Source: Buxus sempervirens (Eukaryota; Streptophyta; Magnoliopsida; Buxales; Buxaceae). Taken from it: DNA of 64,000 nt. This document shows, piece after piece, positions 1 through 12,464 of this stretch (positions within the stretch are counted from its first letter, which is position 1; every line of letters begins with the position of its first letter). A model generated the notes under the pieces. It made no database searches. It was not told where the DNA came from and was given only the letters and a program-made list of their open reading frames with translations. Where the stretch lies: positions 13,516,001 through 13,580,000 of the forward strand of contig OX387193.1 of the NCBI GenBank assembly GCA_947561395.2. The letters run 5' to 3'. The position numbers and the translations under genes were made by a program.

Positions 1-114
1 TATAACAAATTATCATGAACAGGATACTAGGAAATCGAAAAAATAGAACGGCAGTGTTTTATGCATGCGGTTACACACACACCACGAAGAGCAGTTAGTA
101 TTACATAATACATA

Positions 115-215
115 CTTCTTGAAGTATATTATATAATTTGGCTTCATAGAGCAGGGTTTTTTTTTTTTTTTTGTTTCATAGAGCAGTTGCCAACGCTCTA
201 TTTTGCTAAAAGAAA
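115..215 (-). pseudogene. Decayed casein kinase I-like exon (copy 1)
   Basis: On the minus strand this piece encodes IERWQLLYET, matching IEHWQLLHEA in the second copy at 3480-3545. Both resemble the conserved HPQLLYEAKLY stretch of plant casein kinase I N-lobes. Here the exon is broken by a poly(T) insertion at 155-174, so it cannot encode the conserved helix. It is recognisable mainly through its better-preserved duplicate. The family assignment rests on short motif matches. Confidence 0.45.
143..186. repeat. Poly(A)-only retro-insertion with 12-bp target duplication
   Basis: The 12-mer TTCATAGAGCAG occurs at 143-154 and 175-186, flanking a 20-bp insert made almost only of T. The duplicate locus near 3500 has a single, slightly changed copy of this 12-mer and no T-run, so it shows the empty site. 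This is what an almost completely 5'-truncated LINE-mediated insertion looks like, with its tail on the minus strand. Confidence 0.65.
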
Positions 216-960
216 AAGAACAATTCTCACTTATGGCAATGGGTGAAGAGAAGTAAGAACTAAACCGTACTTTGTTTACCAAAGCGTGGTCTCCACAAAA
301 CTGAGACAACCCTTACACTTGAGCTGGCCGATTGGAGAGAGGCATATGAGAAAATGTTTGATGTTTCTTTTTTTTTTTTTGGACAAAACATTTTGATTTG
401 GAATTTTTGGGCGTTTTGGTTTTCTTGACAAACTTCTCAACAGCGTTAGAGTGCTAACTTATAGATGGGTTTTTCTAAACATCTATGCATGTGTGTTTAT
501 CAATTCAAGTAAAGATAAACACAGAAAATTCAACAGAGAAAAAAAAAAAAAAGGATTACACGCAAAAGACAAGCACACAACCAATCAATTCAAGTAAAAT
601 TTTTGTTTATCCCACAAAAGGAAAATCACCCAACCACCACAAATGCTTTCTCAGGCAACCCCCTCCATTTCTTGGGTTCATATCGGTAATGCCAACAAAA
701 ATGTGCCCTAACTCTTTTTTTTTCCTGGTTAGGGTGAATGGTACAATGAAAACACTCCACAAGGACAATAAAAAGTCAAAAAGCAATGAAATGCTGAATC
801 AACAATTGAAATCCTTTCTGCAAAATTACAAGAGAGAGAATCTACTGCAAATCCTACTTCTACTCTTTTTCCCCTTTTTTTTAATCAATTCCTACTCTTT
901 TTGTTTAATACTTTCATTATTTCCAAAATCCAAGAGGCAAATATCTGGATCTGGATATCA

Positions 961-3139
961 ACGGAGGAGTCTCATACAATGAGGTATTTGTACTATGCTT
1001 TTGTTTATTTCCTGTTATTATCTCTTGCTTTCAAGTATGTATCTCTAATAAGCATGACTCGAGTAAGGCATCCTTGGGGATGTTAACGTTTCTTTGGTTC
1101 CAGGGAATCAGGGATAGTTGTTATATATTAGGAGTATTATCATCAATGTAACATTATGTCTTCCTGGTGAGGCTGTATCATCTACACCAAATTTCCTGCA
1201 CCCACCCTCATCCAAGATACAAAGCATGATGGTCCCACGAGCCATATTTTTCTTCATAAAATTTTTAATTGGTGGGACCCACATGCATTGATTTGCCGTG
1301 TTAAATCACTTTAGTATTGTAAAATATTGCTCTACACGATAAAAAAAAAACAGTAAAATATTGCTCTAGGAGCTGACTCTATGTTAAGAGGTTTTGTTAT
1401 ATGCAAAGCCTTAAAGGTGTTTTATCATCATTGTTTTGTAATCCAAGGTTGCAGCCTGGAGGAAGATTGGGCTGCCTGAGCACTAGTGGAGTGGATATCA
1501 TGATAAAGCTACAACTTTGTTGAATGTTAAACGCACGAAATGGTCTTTTCCTTTGGGCGTTGGTTTCTCCAGTTGTAGCTTAATGGTATGGTTCTCCTTT
1601 AATGCCTGAATAATAATTATTTCAGTAGTTTGTGTTTGTTTTATTGTTTTTGAGATTTTCAACCAGTTCTATATAATATATGAGATCCAAGCTTCCCTGT
1701 AAACGTTGTATACGTTTAAGAAGAGAACAAAAGTGATTAGAATTAGTAGCTGTTATAAAAAAAAAATTCAGAATTTAAAAATCAAAAGAATTGAATACAT
1801 TAGAAGTTGTGAGCTAATTGACCTTTTTTAGCAATTTTATTTTGTTGTTACTTTTTAGCATAAAAAAGTAGAAGACTTTTTTGCTTATGAATTTCATTTT
1901 CTAAAGGCGTCTGAACTTTCCATTGAATCTGTTTTTGAAGTGTGGTACTAATGATTTTTCAACAAAGCAAATAAAAGTTTCTGCAGGCTGTTTGCCATAT
2001 GTTTCTTATGTATTCCGACATTTCTTAGGAACAAAGTGGATGGGAGTAAAGATGAGAGCCCTGTATAAAGATCATTTTGATAAAGTTTGATTCCCATTGT
2101 TTTGATCTTTATTTTGGAAAACCATATGTACAAGGTCACTTAAGAGGCTGTTTGGTACAACTTTTCAAATTAGAAATAAAGTATAAAAGTTAAAAATTAA
2201 CTTTGAAATGTTAGACCAAACAATCTTTTAAAGTTTTGTTTTCGTATCTTGTTTACCCTTTAATTAATGAACTCGCTCAATAAATAATGGAATTAATCTA
2301 AGGCACAAGGCTTCCTCTGTTTCAGCGTTTACTTTATTTTATGCTGCTCCGAAATGTTTTTATACTTAGCCGGTTTTTTTTGTTCTATACAGTTTCAGAC
2401 GATTGCTGCAAAGCTCGGCCATTGCCTGGAATGGGTTTGGACTGTATTTTTAGGGTATAATCGGGCTAAGGTCTGAGATTTTATAGCCCCTTAATTCTTG
2501 TATGGTACACTTATCTAAACCTTACAAGCTGTAGTATTATTTTCTTTTTTAAAGTGCTAGGCATTCAAAATAAATTTCCACAAGTAATTTGAATGCTGGA
2601 GGGATAATTTTGTCCAAAGCGCTCGGCTTCCTATTCTGTTTGAAGTGGCCTGTAAATAATCAACCAAAAGTGCGTTTTTAATCCTTAAAAATTATTTTTG
2701 TTGCATCTAAAAGTTGATTGTTCGAAAGTAAGCTTTATTTCACCATCATCGGTGCAATCGGTATGGGGGATCTAGACCTGCAAGACAACTTAGTATCACA
2801 GAAGCAAGTGGTGATAAAAAGGAAATGAATATGTTTTCTTCTGTCTTCAAACCTGCACTGTAACACTGACAAGTAGTTTGTTCAAAAGGCAGGACCACCC
2901 ATCCATGGCCAAAAGTGAGAGTTGCTGTTTTCTTTTGGTTCTTAGGAAAGCAGCAACACAAAGCATCTTAACTGCTCTGAAGCCAAATTATATATTGTTC
3001 TTTGGGGAGCAAGTACGTATTATGTTAAAGTAACTACTTCATCTGCACCCGCCTGCACAAAACACTATTCTATCATCACAATGATCAGGTATTCTGTTAA
3101 TAATAGTTTTCTTGTTATACTTCCAACTGGTATTGTTGG
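961..3139. other. Intergenic DNA between the duplicated blocks
   Basis: I see no supported gene here. A sequence beginning GAGGCTGTTTGGTACAAC near 2145 and pieces near 2200-2240 look like the end of a TIR element (GGCTGTTTGG is typical of plant PIF/hAT ends), but I could not pair it with a second end. Short open frames at 1948-2139 and 2746-2961 on the minus strand show no recognisable family. Confidence 0.5.
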
Positions 3140-3545
3140 CATAAAACGTTGAGGTGTGCGTGGGTTATACCTGTAGCAAAGATTATGATATTCGATCATG
3201 AGAAGGAATTTTGTTATTATTTGATCAGCCAGCATCAAGATTGTCTTCAATGAGAACTTTCTCCATAGTAGACAAACCGATCTTTAAGATACGATCCCAG
3301 CACATAATTGTCTCCATCTGCACCACAACATTTGATGCTAGCAATACCAGTTGGAAGTATAACAAATTATCATTAACAAGATACTAGGAAATCAAAAAAA
3401 ATAGAACGGTAGTGTTTTATGCATGCGGTTAGACACACATCATGAAGAGAAGTTATTATTACATAATACATACTTCCTGAAGCATATTATATAATTTGGC
3501 TTCATGGAGCAGTTGCCAATGCTCTATTTTGCTGCTTTCTTTCTC
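3140..3545 (-). pseudogene. Casein kinase I-like pseudogene fragment, minus strand
   Basis: Two separated exon-like pieces lie on the minus strand. At 3545-3480 is SSKIEHWQLLHEAKLYNMLQ, followed by a GTATGT donor. It matches the family stretch around HPQLLYEAKLYKILQ. At about 3353-3170 is TGIASIKCCGADGDNYVL and then, in another frame, KFSLKTILMLADQIIT. These match the plant casein kinase I segment TGIPSIKW-CG-DG-NVL and KFSLKTVLMLADQMIT. The intron position between them is kept, so this is a decayed genomic duplicate and not a processed copy. The frame changes between the two motifs, the intron acceptor is lost, and the HRD and DFG catalytic regions are not seen. It lies at the start of duplication copy 2. 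A short inverted repeat (TATACTTCCAACTGGTATTG at 3117 and its complement near 3350) suggests further rearrangement. Confidence 0.6.
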
Positions 3546-4620
3546 ACTTATGGCAATGGGTGAAGAGAAGTAAGAACTAAACCGCACTTTGTTTACCAAA
3601 GTGTGATCTCCACAAAACTGAGAACAATCCTCACGCTTGAGCTGGCTGATTGGAGAGAGGCATATGAGAAAATGTTTGATGTTTTTTATTTTTTTGAACA
3701 AAACATTTTGATTTGCAATTTTTTGGGCGTTTTGGTTTTCTCAACAAACTTCTCAACAGCGTAGTGCTAACTTATAGATGGGTTTTTCTGAACATCTATA
3801 CGTGTTTATCAATTCAAGTAAAGATAAACACAAAAATTCAACAGATAAAAAAAAAGAAAGAAAAAGATTACCAGCAAAAGACAAGCATACAACCTATAAA
3901 TTCAAGTAAACCACACTTTGCTTACCAAGTGTGATTTCCACAAAACCGAGAACAACCCTTCACCCTGAGCTACCCTACACACATCATGAAGAATTTACTC
4001 TCTCTCTCTCTCTCTCTCTTTTGGTTAGGAGAACAAAACATTTTGAGTTGGATTTTTGGCAGTTTGGTTTCTTCAACAGAACTTCTTAACATTGTTTTAG
4101 TGCCAACTTATGGATTGGTTTTTCTAGACCATTTATGCATGGGTCAAGGGAGGTACTTCAATTTCTTTTCAAAAACAAGTGACCTAGTTTCATTAGTGAC
4201 TGAGATGTAAGAATAATTTTCCCAAACTTTCAACATAACAGACAATACCAAAGAAAACACAAACAAAATCCAACAGAAAAAAAAAATCGCAAGCAAAGAC
4301 AAGCACAAAACCTACTAATTCAAGTAAAATTTGTGTTTATTCCACAAAAGGAAAATCATCTGACCGCCACAAAGGCTATCTTTGGGCTACTGGTACAATG
4401 AAAATTCTCTACAAGGAGAATAAACAATCAAAATACCGAAAAATGCTGAATCAACAACTGAAATCCTTTCTGCAACATTACAAGACAGAGAATCTAATGC
4501 AAATCCTACTCCTACTCTTTTTTTTTTTTTCCTTTTTTGTAATCAATTCCTACTCTTTTAATTTTGTTACTTTCATCCTTGCCAAAACCCAAGGGGCAAC
4601 TTTCTGAAATCTCATCTTGA
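3358..4620. repeat. Segmental duplication, copy 2, with an internal third unit
   Basis: This matches positions 1-960. Relative to copy 1 it carries an extra stretch at about 3911-4330. That stretch is itself a more diverged repeat of the preceding 350 bases: the blocks around caaaaccgagaacaaccctt, gaacaaaacattttga and ccaacttatgg recur. A CT microsatellite lies near 3998-4019. After about 4310 the sequence follows copy 1 from about 585 to 920 again. So there are three related units: two in tandem here and one at the window start. Confidence 0.75.
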
Positions 4621-7600
4621 TAGACTTTTTTTCTTCTTTCATAATCATTAATGAGTCTAGGATTTATGCTATTCCAGTGATGAGGATAATTAGCTTAAAC
4701 TCCTTTGTCATAGTTTTTTTATGGGACAAAACCAAAAGGTTAGATTTCGAAATATAGTCTAGAGCTATGACTTCTGGTCAACCATCCCAAACCCCAACTT
4801 GCCCAAATAGGAGCCGAAACTTAAGTTAATCTGTGTCTAAATTTGAGCAAAGATCATTTTGAGCTCGAAGTTGAGTTTGGGCTACTGAAGTTTATATGGC
4901 CTGCCCTGGCTCCAAGTCAAGTATATGTCATTCCTAACTTGAGCCCTATTAGATAAATAATGGAACAACCTACAAGCAATATAATTTTTCTCACTTCAAT
5001 ATATTTATGATGTTTTTTTTTATCAGCCTTTTCATTTAAATGACTTTAGATTGTGTCAGATCAAACCCAATCAGAATTCAACAAATTGAATTCAGGCTAG
5101 ATTCAGGCTCATAAGTTTGCTCTGATCTTAATCTCTCAATTTACAGGCCTGATTTTGTTACTAGTCACTCCATTGTAAAGCTCATTGAGGACCTTAATTC
5201 CATATTTATAACATTGTAGCACTCCTTCAAAGATCATCATAAACCAATCAAGGCCAGCAGCATTTGTCAATGCAACTCCCAATTTGCAGTTTTAATCCCG
5301 TACTCAACTGGTCTTTCAAGTCAACATACATGAACCATACTCTCGACACCCTCAATCTGAACACCATCCACATCAGATCAGAATAAGATTAGATTTAGTT
5401 CTCTCATTTGCCAATTTATACTTAACATTGTGTTTCCATGTCATATTTCAGCCAAGTTGCCCTATAATGCTGCTTCCCTGCTGATTTCATCTTGTTGTAA
5501 CATCATAGCCAACATAAACTCAAAACATTTTCATATTCCCAGTTTCATCCAAGGTTTACCATTTCGGTGCCAATGGGCGTGCCGCCCATCACACAAAACG
5601 CTGGAAAGGTCAAAAAAGGCAAAACTGGGATTTTTTTTTATTTTGGGGAAATTTCTCCGGCATGTCACCCCATTTCACCGGCAAGCCGCCACAAATCACC
5701 AATGAAAAACTGAAAATTCAAAAAAACTTTTGTTTCCCCTCTCCTGTTCTGCTTATATTGCTCGTTTCGCCTCGTTTCCCTCCGTTTTGCTTGACACGCC
5801 GCTCCGTTTTGCCGGCACGCCGTCAAAAATCGCCAAACATGTGAATCGGAGATTTTTCTGCTCTGAAACGCATTGCCAACTCCAAAAAAACGAAATTTCG
5901 GCAACTGTAAACACTGGTTTCATCTAGATTCAGGTTCCCCAAATTTTCAATTTTACATTTAGCCTAAAGAACATGATCATCTGATGCTTCCAGAAAGATA
6001 CTCATGCCATCATTCATCAGCAAATGCAAGCAGAAAATAGGAATCCTATCTATTCCTACCAACATCTCTAATCAAGTATCTTCCATCTTAGCCAAAAAAG
6101 ATTGTTGGATATCGTTCACCAGAGTAAAAAAGGAAGGGATTAAACTTGTATATACATAAAATTTGACCAAATTTTTTTTATTTGCAAGACCACAATCTAT
6201 TGCCTTTATATGTTTACTAACCACCTTTGTTCTTGCCAACTTCTATGGTTTTCCTGTTAACCAAACACACTCGAGAAGGGGAAAAAAAAAATCCTAAACC
6301 AGTTTGCTAAATATGATAGAGGAACTGGCTCTTTATTAATTCCAAATGAGGCCTTGAACTCTAGTAAAACATCAAGGAAGCTCAGCTCCGCTTTATTATA
6401 AGCTTAATCCAGATCCAATTTACCAAAATCAGGCCTTTGCATTCCTCAACCTTTCATATGCATTCATTAGCAATCAAAGAACCGTATAATTTGAATCCTC
6501 TATTGAAAGCACTTTGATAACACGACAACACAACTGAGATGACCTCCCTTAAAATATTGGACAAAAATTCTGCATTGAACTTATGTAAGCATGTGGTAAA
6601 ACTGATAATCCAAGTAACCAAAATGTCAAGCCCCAGCATTTTTGGGTATCACCACCAAAAACATAGCATTTGTTACCATGTGTGCGTGTTTGTATTGAAA
6701 ATTTAAATTCGAAGTGAATTGATCACATTACCAAACAACTTTATTACTTGTAAAAGAAGAAAATTTCAATAGAAAATTTACTTTTTAATCTCTACTTTTT
6801 GACTTATCAAAAGTTACCATTCATAAGTTATACCAAACAGGACCTTATTTGCTAATCACCTAACACCATCTCCTATATTTTACTCGACGATCAACTCTTG
6901 CCTCCAACTAACCTCCTTTTAAGGCACACCTCTTTGAATTCATCTTTCAGTTTCCTCCTAGCCTCTGTAACTGCAACCTCCATACATCTTAGCTCACACC
7001 CTCTTGTCAGGCTATTGAATTTCCAGTAACAACTTCCTTTTTTAATATTGTAAAAAATAAAAGGTATACATATTCCACAACTGAAGCTTTTCCCCCATGG
7101 ATCTGAACCCTGCCAACCCCATACTAGCATCAGATATCTCCAAAGATGAATACTGAACAGTCCATAAATGACAGGTGTCAGATCCACATAATCCAGAGGC
7201 TGCTGAACAGACCAGTTGATCAATGTGGCATAAAACCAGTTTTATCTACAATGAGAGATGGGACATATATGATTTTACATGGGTTGTAGATAATACAAAA
7301 ATAAATGAAGAAGGATTTAAAATGGAGATGGCATTCCAACCATAGTCCTCAACAAACTAGCATATCTCTCTCTGTGTCTCCATATTGTTAACTGTAAGAA
7401 GCAATACTATCTTAACTAGATATATATCATTTTTTTTATCATTTCAGGCATATTGTGCTTCTTTTCTAGTTCAAACAATGAACAGATGATTGGAAAATAA
7501 ATACTTATGTTTTACACATATATATGATATATATAGACTTACAGAGTAATATAAAGATGGTTTTCTACATAAAAATTTCCTGCTAAGAACTTGCGTTGTT

Positions 7601-8640
7601 TCAGATAGCATCAAATAAGTTTAAATAATTACCATTTAAGTATTCTATGAAATTTTCAGATTCTCAGATTTTAGTATGCAGCTAAACAATTAGATATTGT
7701 TACCATTCTAATGACTGTCAATCAAAGCCAAGTGCCTTATCCTAATCAGTTGGGTTCCACATGAATCTTGCTCTTCCATGCAACTCTACCATAGATATTA
7801 CCGATTGGGATTGGGATGGAGGAACAGGATTCATGTTGACAACCCCAAAAAAAATATGATACAAGAACAAGAATAGTTATGCTATACACATAACAAAACC
7901 TGTTGCTCGGCAATTTGTTGACTAGCTTCTCCATAGAATTCATGCAAGTTCTCTACAAGGGTAAAACAGAAAATTCTTACACAAGAACCACTGGACAAAT
8001 GAACAATGCATGGCCATACTCTGAAAATACTCAGAGAACTGCTGATAATGTTAGCTTGACAGATATCTCCAATAGAGGACTCAAAAACTCGTTTACCTGA
8101 CTATCTTTGGATAAAGTGACATAAATAGATACGGTATTTGGCAAGTTCAATGCACAAGTTATAAGAACTTACTTGATATGGCAATATGTAAAAACAAGAC
8201 GCCCCAAATGTCTTAAGAAAATGGGCATTAGACTTCATCGTCTGAGATGCCAAAGACCATTGATATGCAATTCCAGAAGGAACTTTTGGCAGCTATCGAA
8301 TGGAACCTTCGAAATGGCAGAAGAACTTCGTGTTATTACATGATAGCTCCATATATCACACCATGGAATAGCACCAAATATCATACACTACCACAAATAT
8401 CGCTCTTAAAAGGCAAAATTTGCTATTCTACCATGCGTTATAAATATATACTTATTGACGAGTAAACATAAGAAGTAAACTAGTTAGATCAATAAAATTG
8501 CACATATCAGACCACAGATGGCAGGTGGAGGTTTAATGAAAGATAGAAAATGAAATTCTTTTAGTAAAAAGTCATTGCCATAAAATCAAGAAACATAATT
8601 CACAAACATAAAATAGGTTGAAACAGAATAATCAATTACT
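4621..8640. other. Intergenic region, old TE scraps
   Basis: I see no host gene. A locally GC-richer stretch at about 5560-5860 (CCGGCAAGCCGCC, GCCGGCACGCC) stands out from the AT-rich surroundings. It gives short overlapping open frames with no family resemblance. A LINE reverse-transcriptase fragment is at 6330-6645. A minus-strand frame at 6891-7223 is 110 codons long but unrecognised. The sequence after 8000 is probably near the 3' flank of the minus-strand gene that ends at 8857. Confidence 0.45.
6330..6645 (-). mobile_element. L1-type LINE reverse-transcriptase fragment
   Basis: The minus strand encodes EFLSNILREVISVVLSCYQS, then AFN-G and LIANECI, and after a stop a piece like GLILVNWIWIK. 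This matches the plant LINE reverse-transcriptase core (LAN-L--V----IS--QSAFI-GR-I-D--LIANE...). The fragment has an in-frame stop and frame damage and no flanking target duplication that I could see. It is an old dead piece. Confidence 0.6.
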
Positions 8641-8856
8641 TGGTATGCTCTTTATTCCAAATGCAATGAAACGGAACTCTTCTCTACAATATTTCTTCAC
8701 ATTATAAGCTACACGGCAAAAGAAACTTTTCTCTCTTGGTAACAAATTCTAATGAGAAAGTTGCAAGAAGATGTTTAACTTCTATCCACAAGAATAAGCT
8801 GAAAATTTGGGACTGATTGTGTCCAATATTTAGCAACTAGATGATATAGCTGAAGA

Positions 8857-11503
8857 TTATCTCCTCTTTTTCCTGGAAACTTTTGATTTCTTGCGGGAAA
8901 GTTTGTTCTCCTCTTTTTGGTTATCATTATCAGATGAGGAACTGGAGTGATCTGATGAAGATGTGTACCAATGCTTCCTCTTTCTCCTGCATTCTTTCCG
9001 ATTTTTATGATTTCTATGACCCCTTCTCTCCAACCTTCTTACTTGGTAGTCATCTTCATCAGATTCTTCACTCTGATGCCTTTTACGATGCTTCTTACTG
9101 TGCTTTCTTCTCATTGACCTTGATCTCCTTTTGGACCTTCTTTCAACATATTCATGATCACTTAGACTTGTGGATATCTGATCACTGTCCTCAAAGTTCA
9201 TAAGATTCAGAGAACTCCCAGCCCTATTCTCATGAGCTTCTGGCAAAGGATAGATAGCACATTCACCAGGAATACCTGCATGTTCCAATGTGTCCACCTC
9301 ATGATTAGGGGCATCCTGTTTCGTAGAACAACTGCCATCCTCCACTTCAATCATATCCTCCGAATAAGCCCCATGATTACGTATCATCTCTTTCTGGTCA
9401 TATTTCTCCTTGTCCTCAGAATAAGTCAATCCTTCTTTAATAAGACTTTTTACTCTAGATGGCAGTCTACACTCATACCCACTCAATCTCAAGCCCTTAT
9501 ACATATGTGACTTTGACAGATTCATCTTTCCCGCGGCACTATTTTTTCCCTCGTTGGGGTAACTTTTCTGGCTTGTATTGTCAGAAGCAGAATCTTCTTT
9601 TGAAAGGGAACAGCTGTTAGAACTCAGAGACTTCAGATATCCTTGGTCAATTCTTCTCCCCTGCATGACACCACGCAGATTTTTATGTTTATGGTTAACC
9701 ATCCGAATGCCATCATGTCCATTATCAACACCTTCTCTACTTGGTTGCTGATTTAGCAAAAATTTATCAGTAGTCAACTGAATAGCAGATGGTGCTGTAT
9801 TGGTTTTATCATCACTGGCAACCGAAGATCTTTGAACTAACCTTTCATCAGAACTGGGAGAACTTGAACAGCCTCTACTTGAACAGCCTCTACAGTCGGA
9901 ACCCAACATGCTACAGATAGATTTTTGCAAGACTCGTTCTTGGGTGTTTCTTTCACCAGAATCATCTGTAGAAATAAAAGTTGATTTTGAAGAAGAATTG
10001 GAACAAGGACTGCTTAATGGCTCCCTTAGACATTTAGCTTCTTTTTCCTGCTGTTTACAAACATTATGGGTTTCACTGCTATTGACTTCATTGTCAACTC
10101 TAGTGCTTTTAACCACAAGACTCGTAGTACTGCAACTCTGATTGCTCTTGGAGGGTGATAAGCTCTCTCTCGGTACTGATTTTCTTGAACGCATAACCCT
10201 GGCACTTTTAGGACTTGAACTGATGTCACTTTCACTGACAGCACTCCTTGAAATCCTTATAGATTCCCTGCGACTTGAGTTGTGTGATGGGGATCTGCCA
10301 GGTTGGTGCCTACGGGATAGGGATTCATAGTGATGGTATCTCGGTGACCACGACCTAGATAGAGACCTTCTCCTGCTCCCATGGTAAGGCAAATAACTTC
10401 TCCTGCCACCTGAATGGTATGCATCTCTCCTATAACTGGATCTATAGTAATCTCTACGATAATCATAACGACTATTATAATTGAAATGTCTATGACTCCT
10501 GTAATAGCTATGATATCTTGGTGAATCCTCTTCACGTCTATTCCTATATTTAACAGGAGATAAAGATTTTGATTTTGACCTTGAAGATCGAAAAGCTGGT
10601 GACCGCGAATGAAACTCTGATTCTGAACCCTCCCTGCACAAGGGAAGTATAAACACCATCAACAAAGAAATTCATGGTTACCAATAAATAAGGACAGAAA
10701 AAGGAATATCTTGCTTACTAGCCCTGCACACTCACCCACACACATACAGAATTCCAATTAATATCGGTTAAACTTAGTCAGCGTAAGACAAATACTAAGA
10801 AATCAACCACAAATTAGAACAATAAAAAATATTGTTTTAAACTACACTAAATAATTTTTCCTCCAATCTCCCATGTGATGGGGATTATTTATCCATGGCA
10901 AACAGATAACTATGCATGCCATAACCAATATTTAATATATCAGAAAGGCATCAAATACAGAAATATTTCCACCAACATTGTGGTTGGAGAGATAAACAAT
11001 AAATTCTCATCAAAATCTAGACTATACATGAACAGGCAACTAATGAAACTGCAAATCACAAGGGATAACTGGTGGAAACATAAATTCCCCAAATGCCATT
11101 AACACACCCAAGTCCCACAAACAATCAAATGACATGAACTTAAGAAAATCAGGATAAGATAATAAGATCATCCAACATACATTGTGGGGGCAGATTCTTC
11201 GGCCTTATCTTGCCTTACATTATTCTTTTCACCTTGCAAAAGCCTGCTAATCTCAGCAGCACGAGATGCAGACTGCTCTGCTGCTGCTTTGATGCTCACA
11301 GACTGTGCAACTGCCTGTTGCTGCACTAAAAGCTGCTGCACAGCCAATGAATGCTGAAAATGGTACTGCTGCAAAGCTATGAAAGTTGGAACCCTGGTTC
11401 CTGGCAAAGGCAAAGCCGGTGTCCCAGTTCCAGCCAAGGCTTGGCTTGTAGTGTTAGGCACTTGAGAAGCAGATTTTGATGCTCCAGCACTCGTATTCAT
11501 CAT
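8857..11503 (-). CDS. Arginine/serine-rich nuclear protein, two coding exons, 699 aa
   Basis: Exon 1 is 11503-11181 and exon 2 is 10633-8857. The intron has a GTATGT donor and a TTGTGCAG acceptor. The split codon AT|G joins ...ESAPT to MEGSESEF, and 323+1777 nt gives exactly 700 codons including the stop. Residues 1-108 are Ala/Gln/Ser-rich with a likely helical coiled segment (FQHSLAVQQLLVQQQAVAQS, then AAEQSASRAAEISRLLQGE). Residues 115-270 are RS- and RY-rich (SRSSRSKSKSLSP, many YRR and HSGGRRS units). The middle is Ser-rich. The C-terminus (about 620-699) is a strongly basic KHSKKHRKRH...KKSKVSRKKRR block with SDHSSSSSD. No RRM is visible. The composition suggests a nuclear-speckle or splicing-associated RS protein. 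The N-terminal block looks conserved-type but I cannot name the family with certainty. The initiator MMN follows an ATG-free stretch with a likely CATAG acceptor of a 5'UTR intron just upstream. Confidence 0.88.
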
Positions 11504-12263
11504 GGAACTCCTTTAACTATGATTCCACAACCACATTAAGAAGACAGTCAATAAATTAAGTTACAAAAAAGATATAAATAAAAGGGCGAACCGAATGCAC
11601 GAGGCTCCCACCACTGCTCGGGTCTGATGTAAATGGACGAAAGAAATTTCTAAAATTAACGGAGTAGATAGATTAAAATCTAATTCTCTCGGTGACAAAA
11701 GAGCAATAAATGAACAAAGTGAAAGAAATTTCTAAAATTAACGGAGTAGATGGAATGAAATCTAATTTTCTCAGTGAAAAAAATATCACTGGAACAAGGG
11801 AAGAATAACAATTTGGAGTCCTAGTAAATAAGAAACCCCAAATGAACGGGAAGTAATCAATCTCAAGGATCAATCCAGCTAAAACAGTGTAAAGAAACTA
11901 ATACAAATAAATTAAATCTAAATCGAACAGCACGTCAAGAAATTTAATTGGTCTGAGACTAGGGTTTGCTATATTTCTTGTCGTACATGACTAAGATTCG
12001 AATCAAACTTTTGTGCGATTCCATGAAATTTATAGAGATTTAAAACAAAAATTTCGAAACTACGAACTAACTCGATAAATAAAAAAACAAAAAGAGGGGA
12101 TCATAAAAGCATAACCTCGAAACCAGTGGTTTTCCCGTCTTGGAGCTGCGAGCACGATGGAGTCCAACAACAGAGAGAGAGAGAGAGAGGTCGGAGAGAG
12201 AGGCCTTCGAGCGGGTTGGGTTAAAGCTTTAACCCAACCCAAGTCAAACCGGCCCAATGGGCC
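11504..12263 (-). promoter_or_regulatory. 5'UTR, probable leader intron and shared promoter side of the RS gene
   Basis: On the minus strand a non-coding exon probably ends near 12110 (CGAG|GTTATG) and rejoins near 11520 (CATAG|TTAAAGG). That is inference from splice-like sites. A GA microsatellite lies at 12173-12190. A 28-bp perfect palindrome centred on AAGCTT occupies 12213-12240. A GGCCCAATGGGCC block at 12251-12263 carries two TGGGCC (site II type) motifs, common in plant housekeeping promoters. The divergent MSRA gene starts about 600 bases away. Confidence 0.5.
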
Positions 12264-12464
12264 AAAGCGGAAGTATTGCTGGGATTTGGGCGCTATACAA
12301 AAAGTGCACGTTCCGGAAGCCTCTGCCGCAGTAGACAGTGTTTGGAATCTTCGATTTTATAAGAAAAAAATAAATATGTTAAAATTTTCTTTTTATCCAT
12401 TTGATTGTAATGAAAGAAAGTGATTTGAAAAAAAATAAAGAGATTTTGAAAGAAAAAAGGTTTA

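Larger units (their letters stand above)
1..960. repeat. Segmental duplication, copy 1 (runs off the left edge)
   Basis: The first bases (tataacaaattatcat...) match those at 3358 onward, and the similarity continues with small indels to about 920-960. The two copies therefore start about 3357 bases apart, and the unit probably extends left of the window. Shared landmarks are the GCATGCGGTT block, the sequence around the decayed kinase exon, and the block containing CAATTCAAGTAAAGATAAAC. By eye the copies are roughly 85-90 percent identical. Copy 1 lacks the extra diverged unit found at 3911-4330 in copy 2. Confidence 0.8.

Noticed and set aside
5560-5860. GC-richer patch as organellar or bacterial transfer
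   Set aside because: No organellar gene or coding pattern was recognised. Composition alone is too weak.
8883-10330. Several plus-strand frames of 60-106 codons opposite the RS-rich gene
   Set aside because: They are antisense shadows of a long Ser/Arg-rich exon, with no start context or domain.
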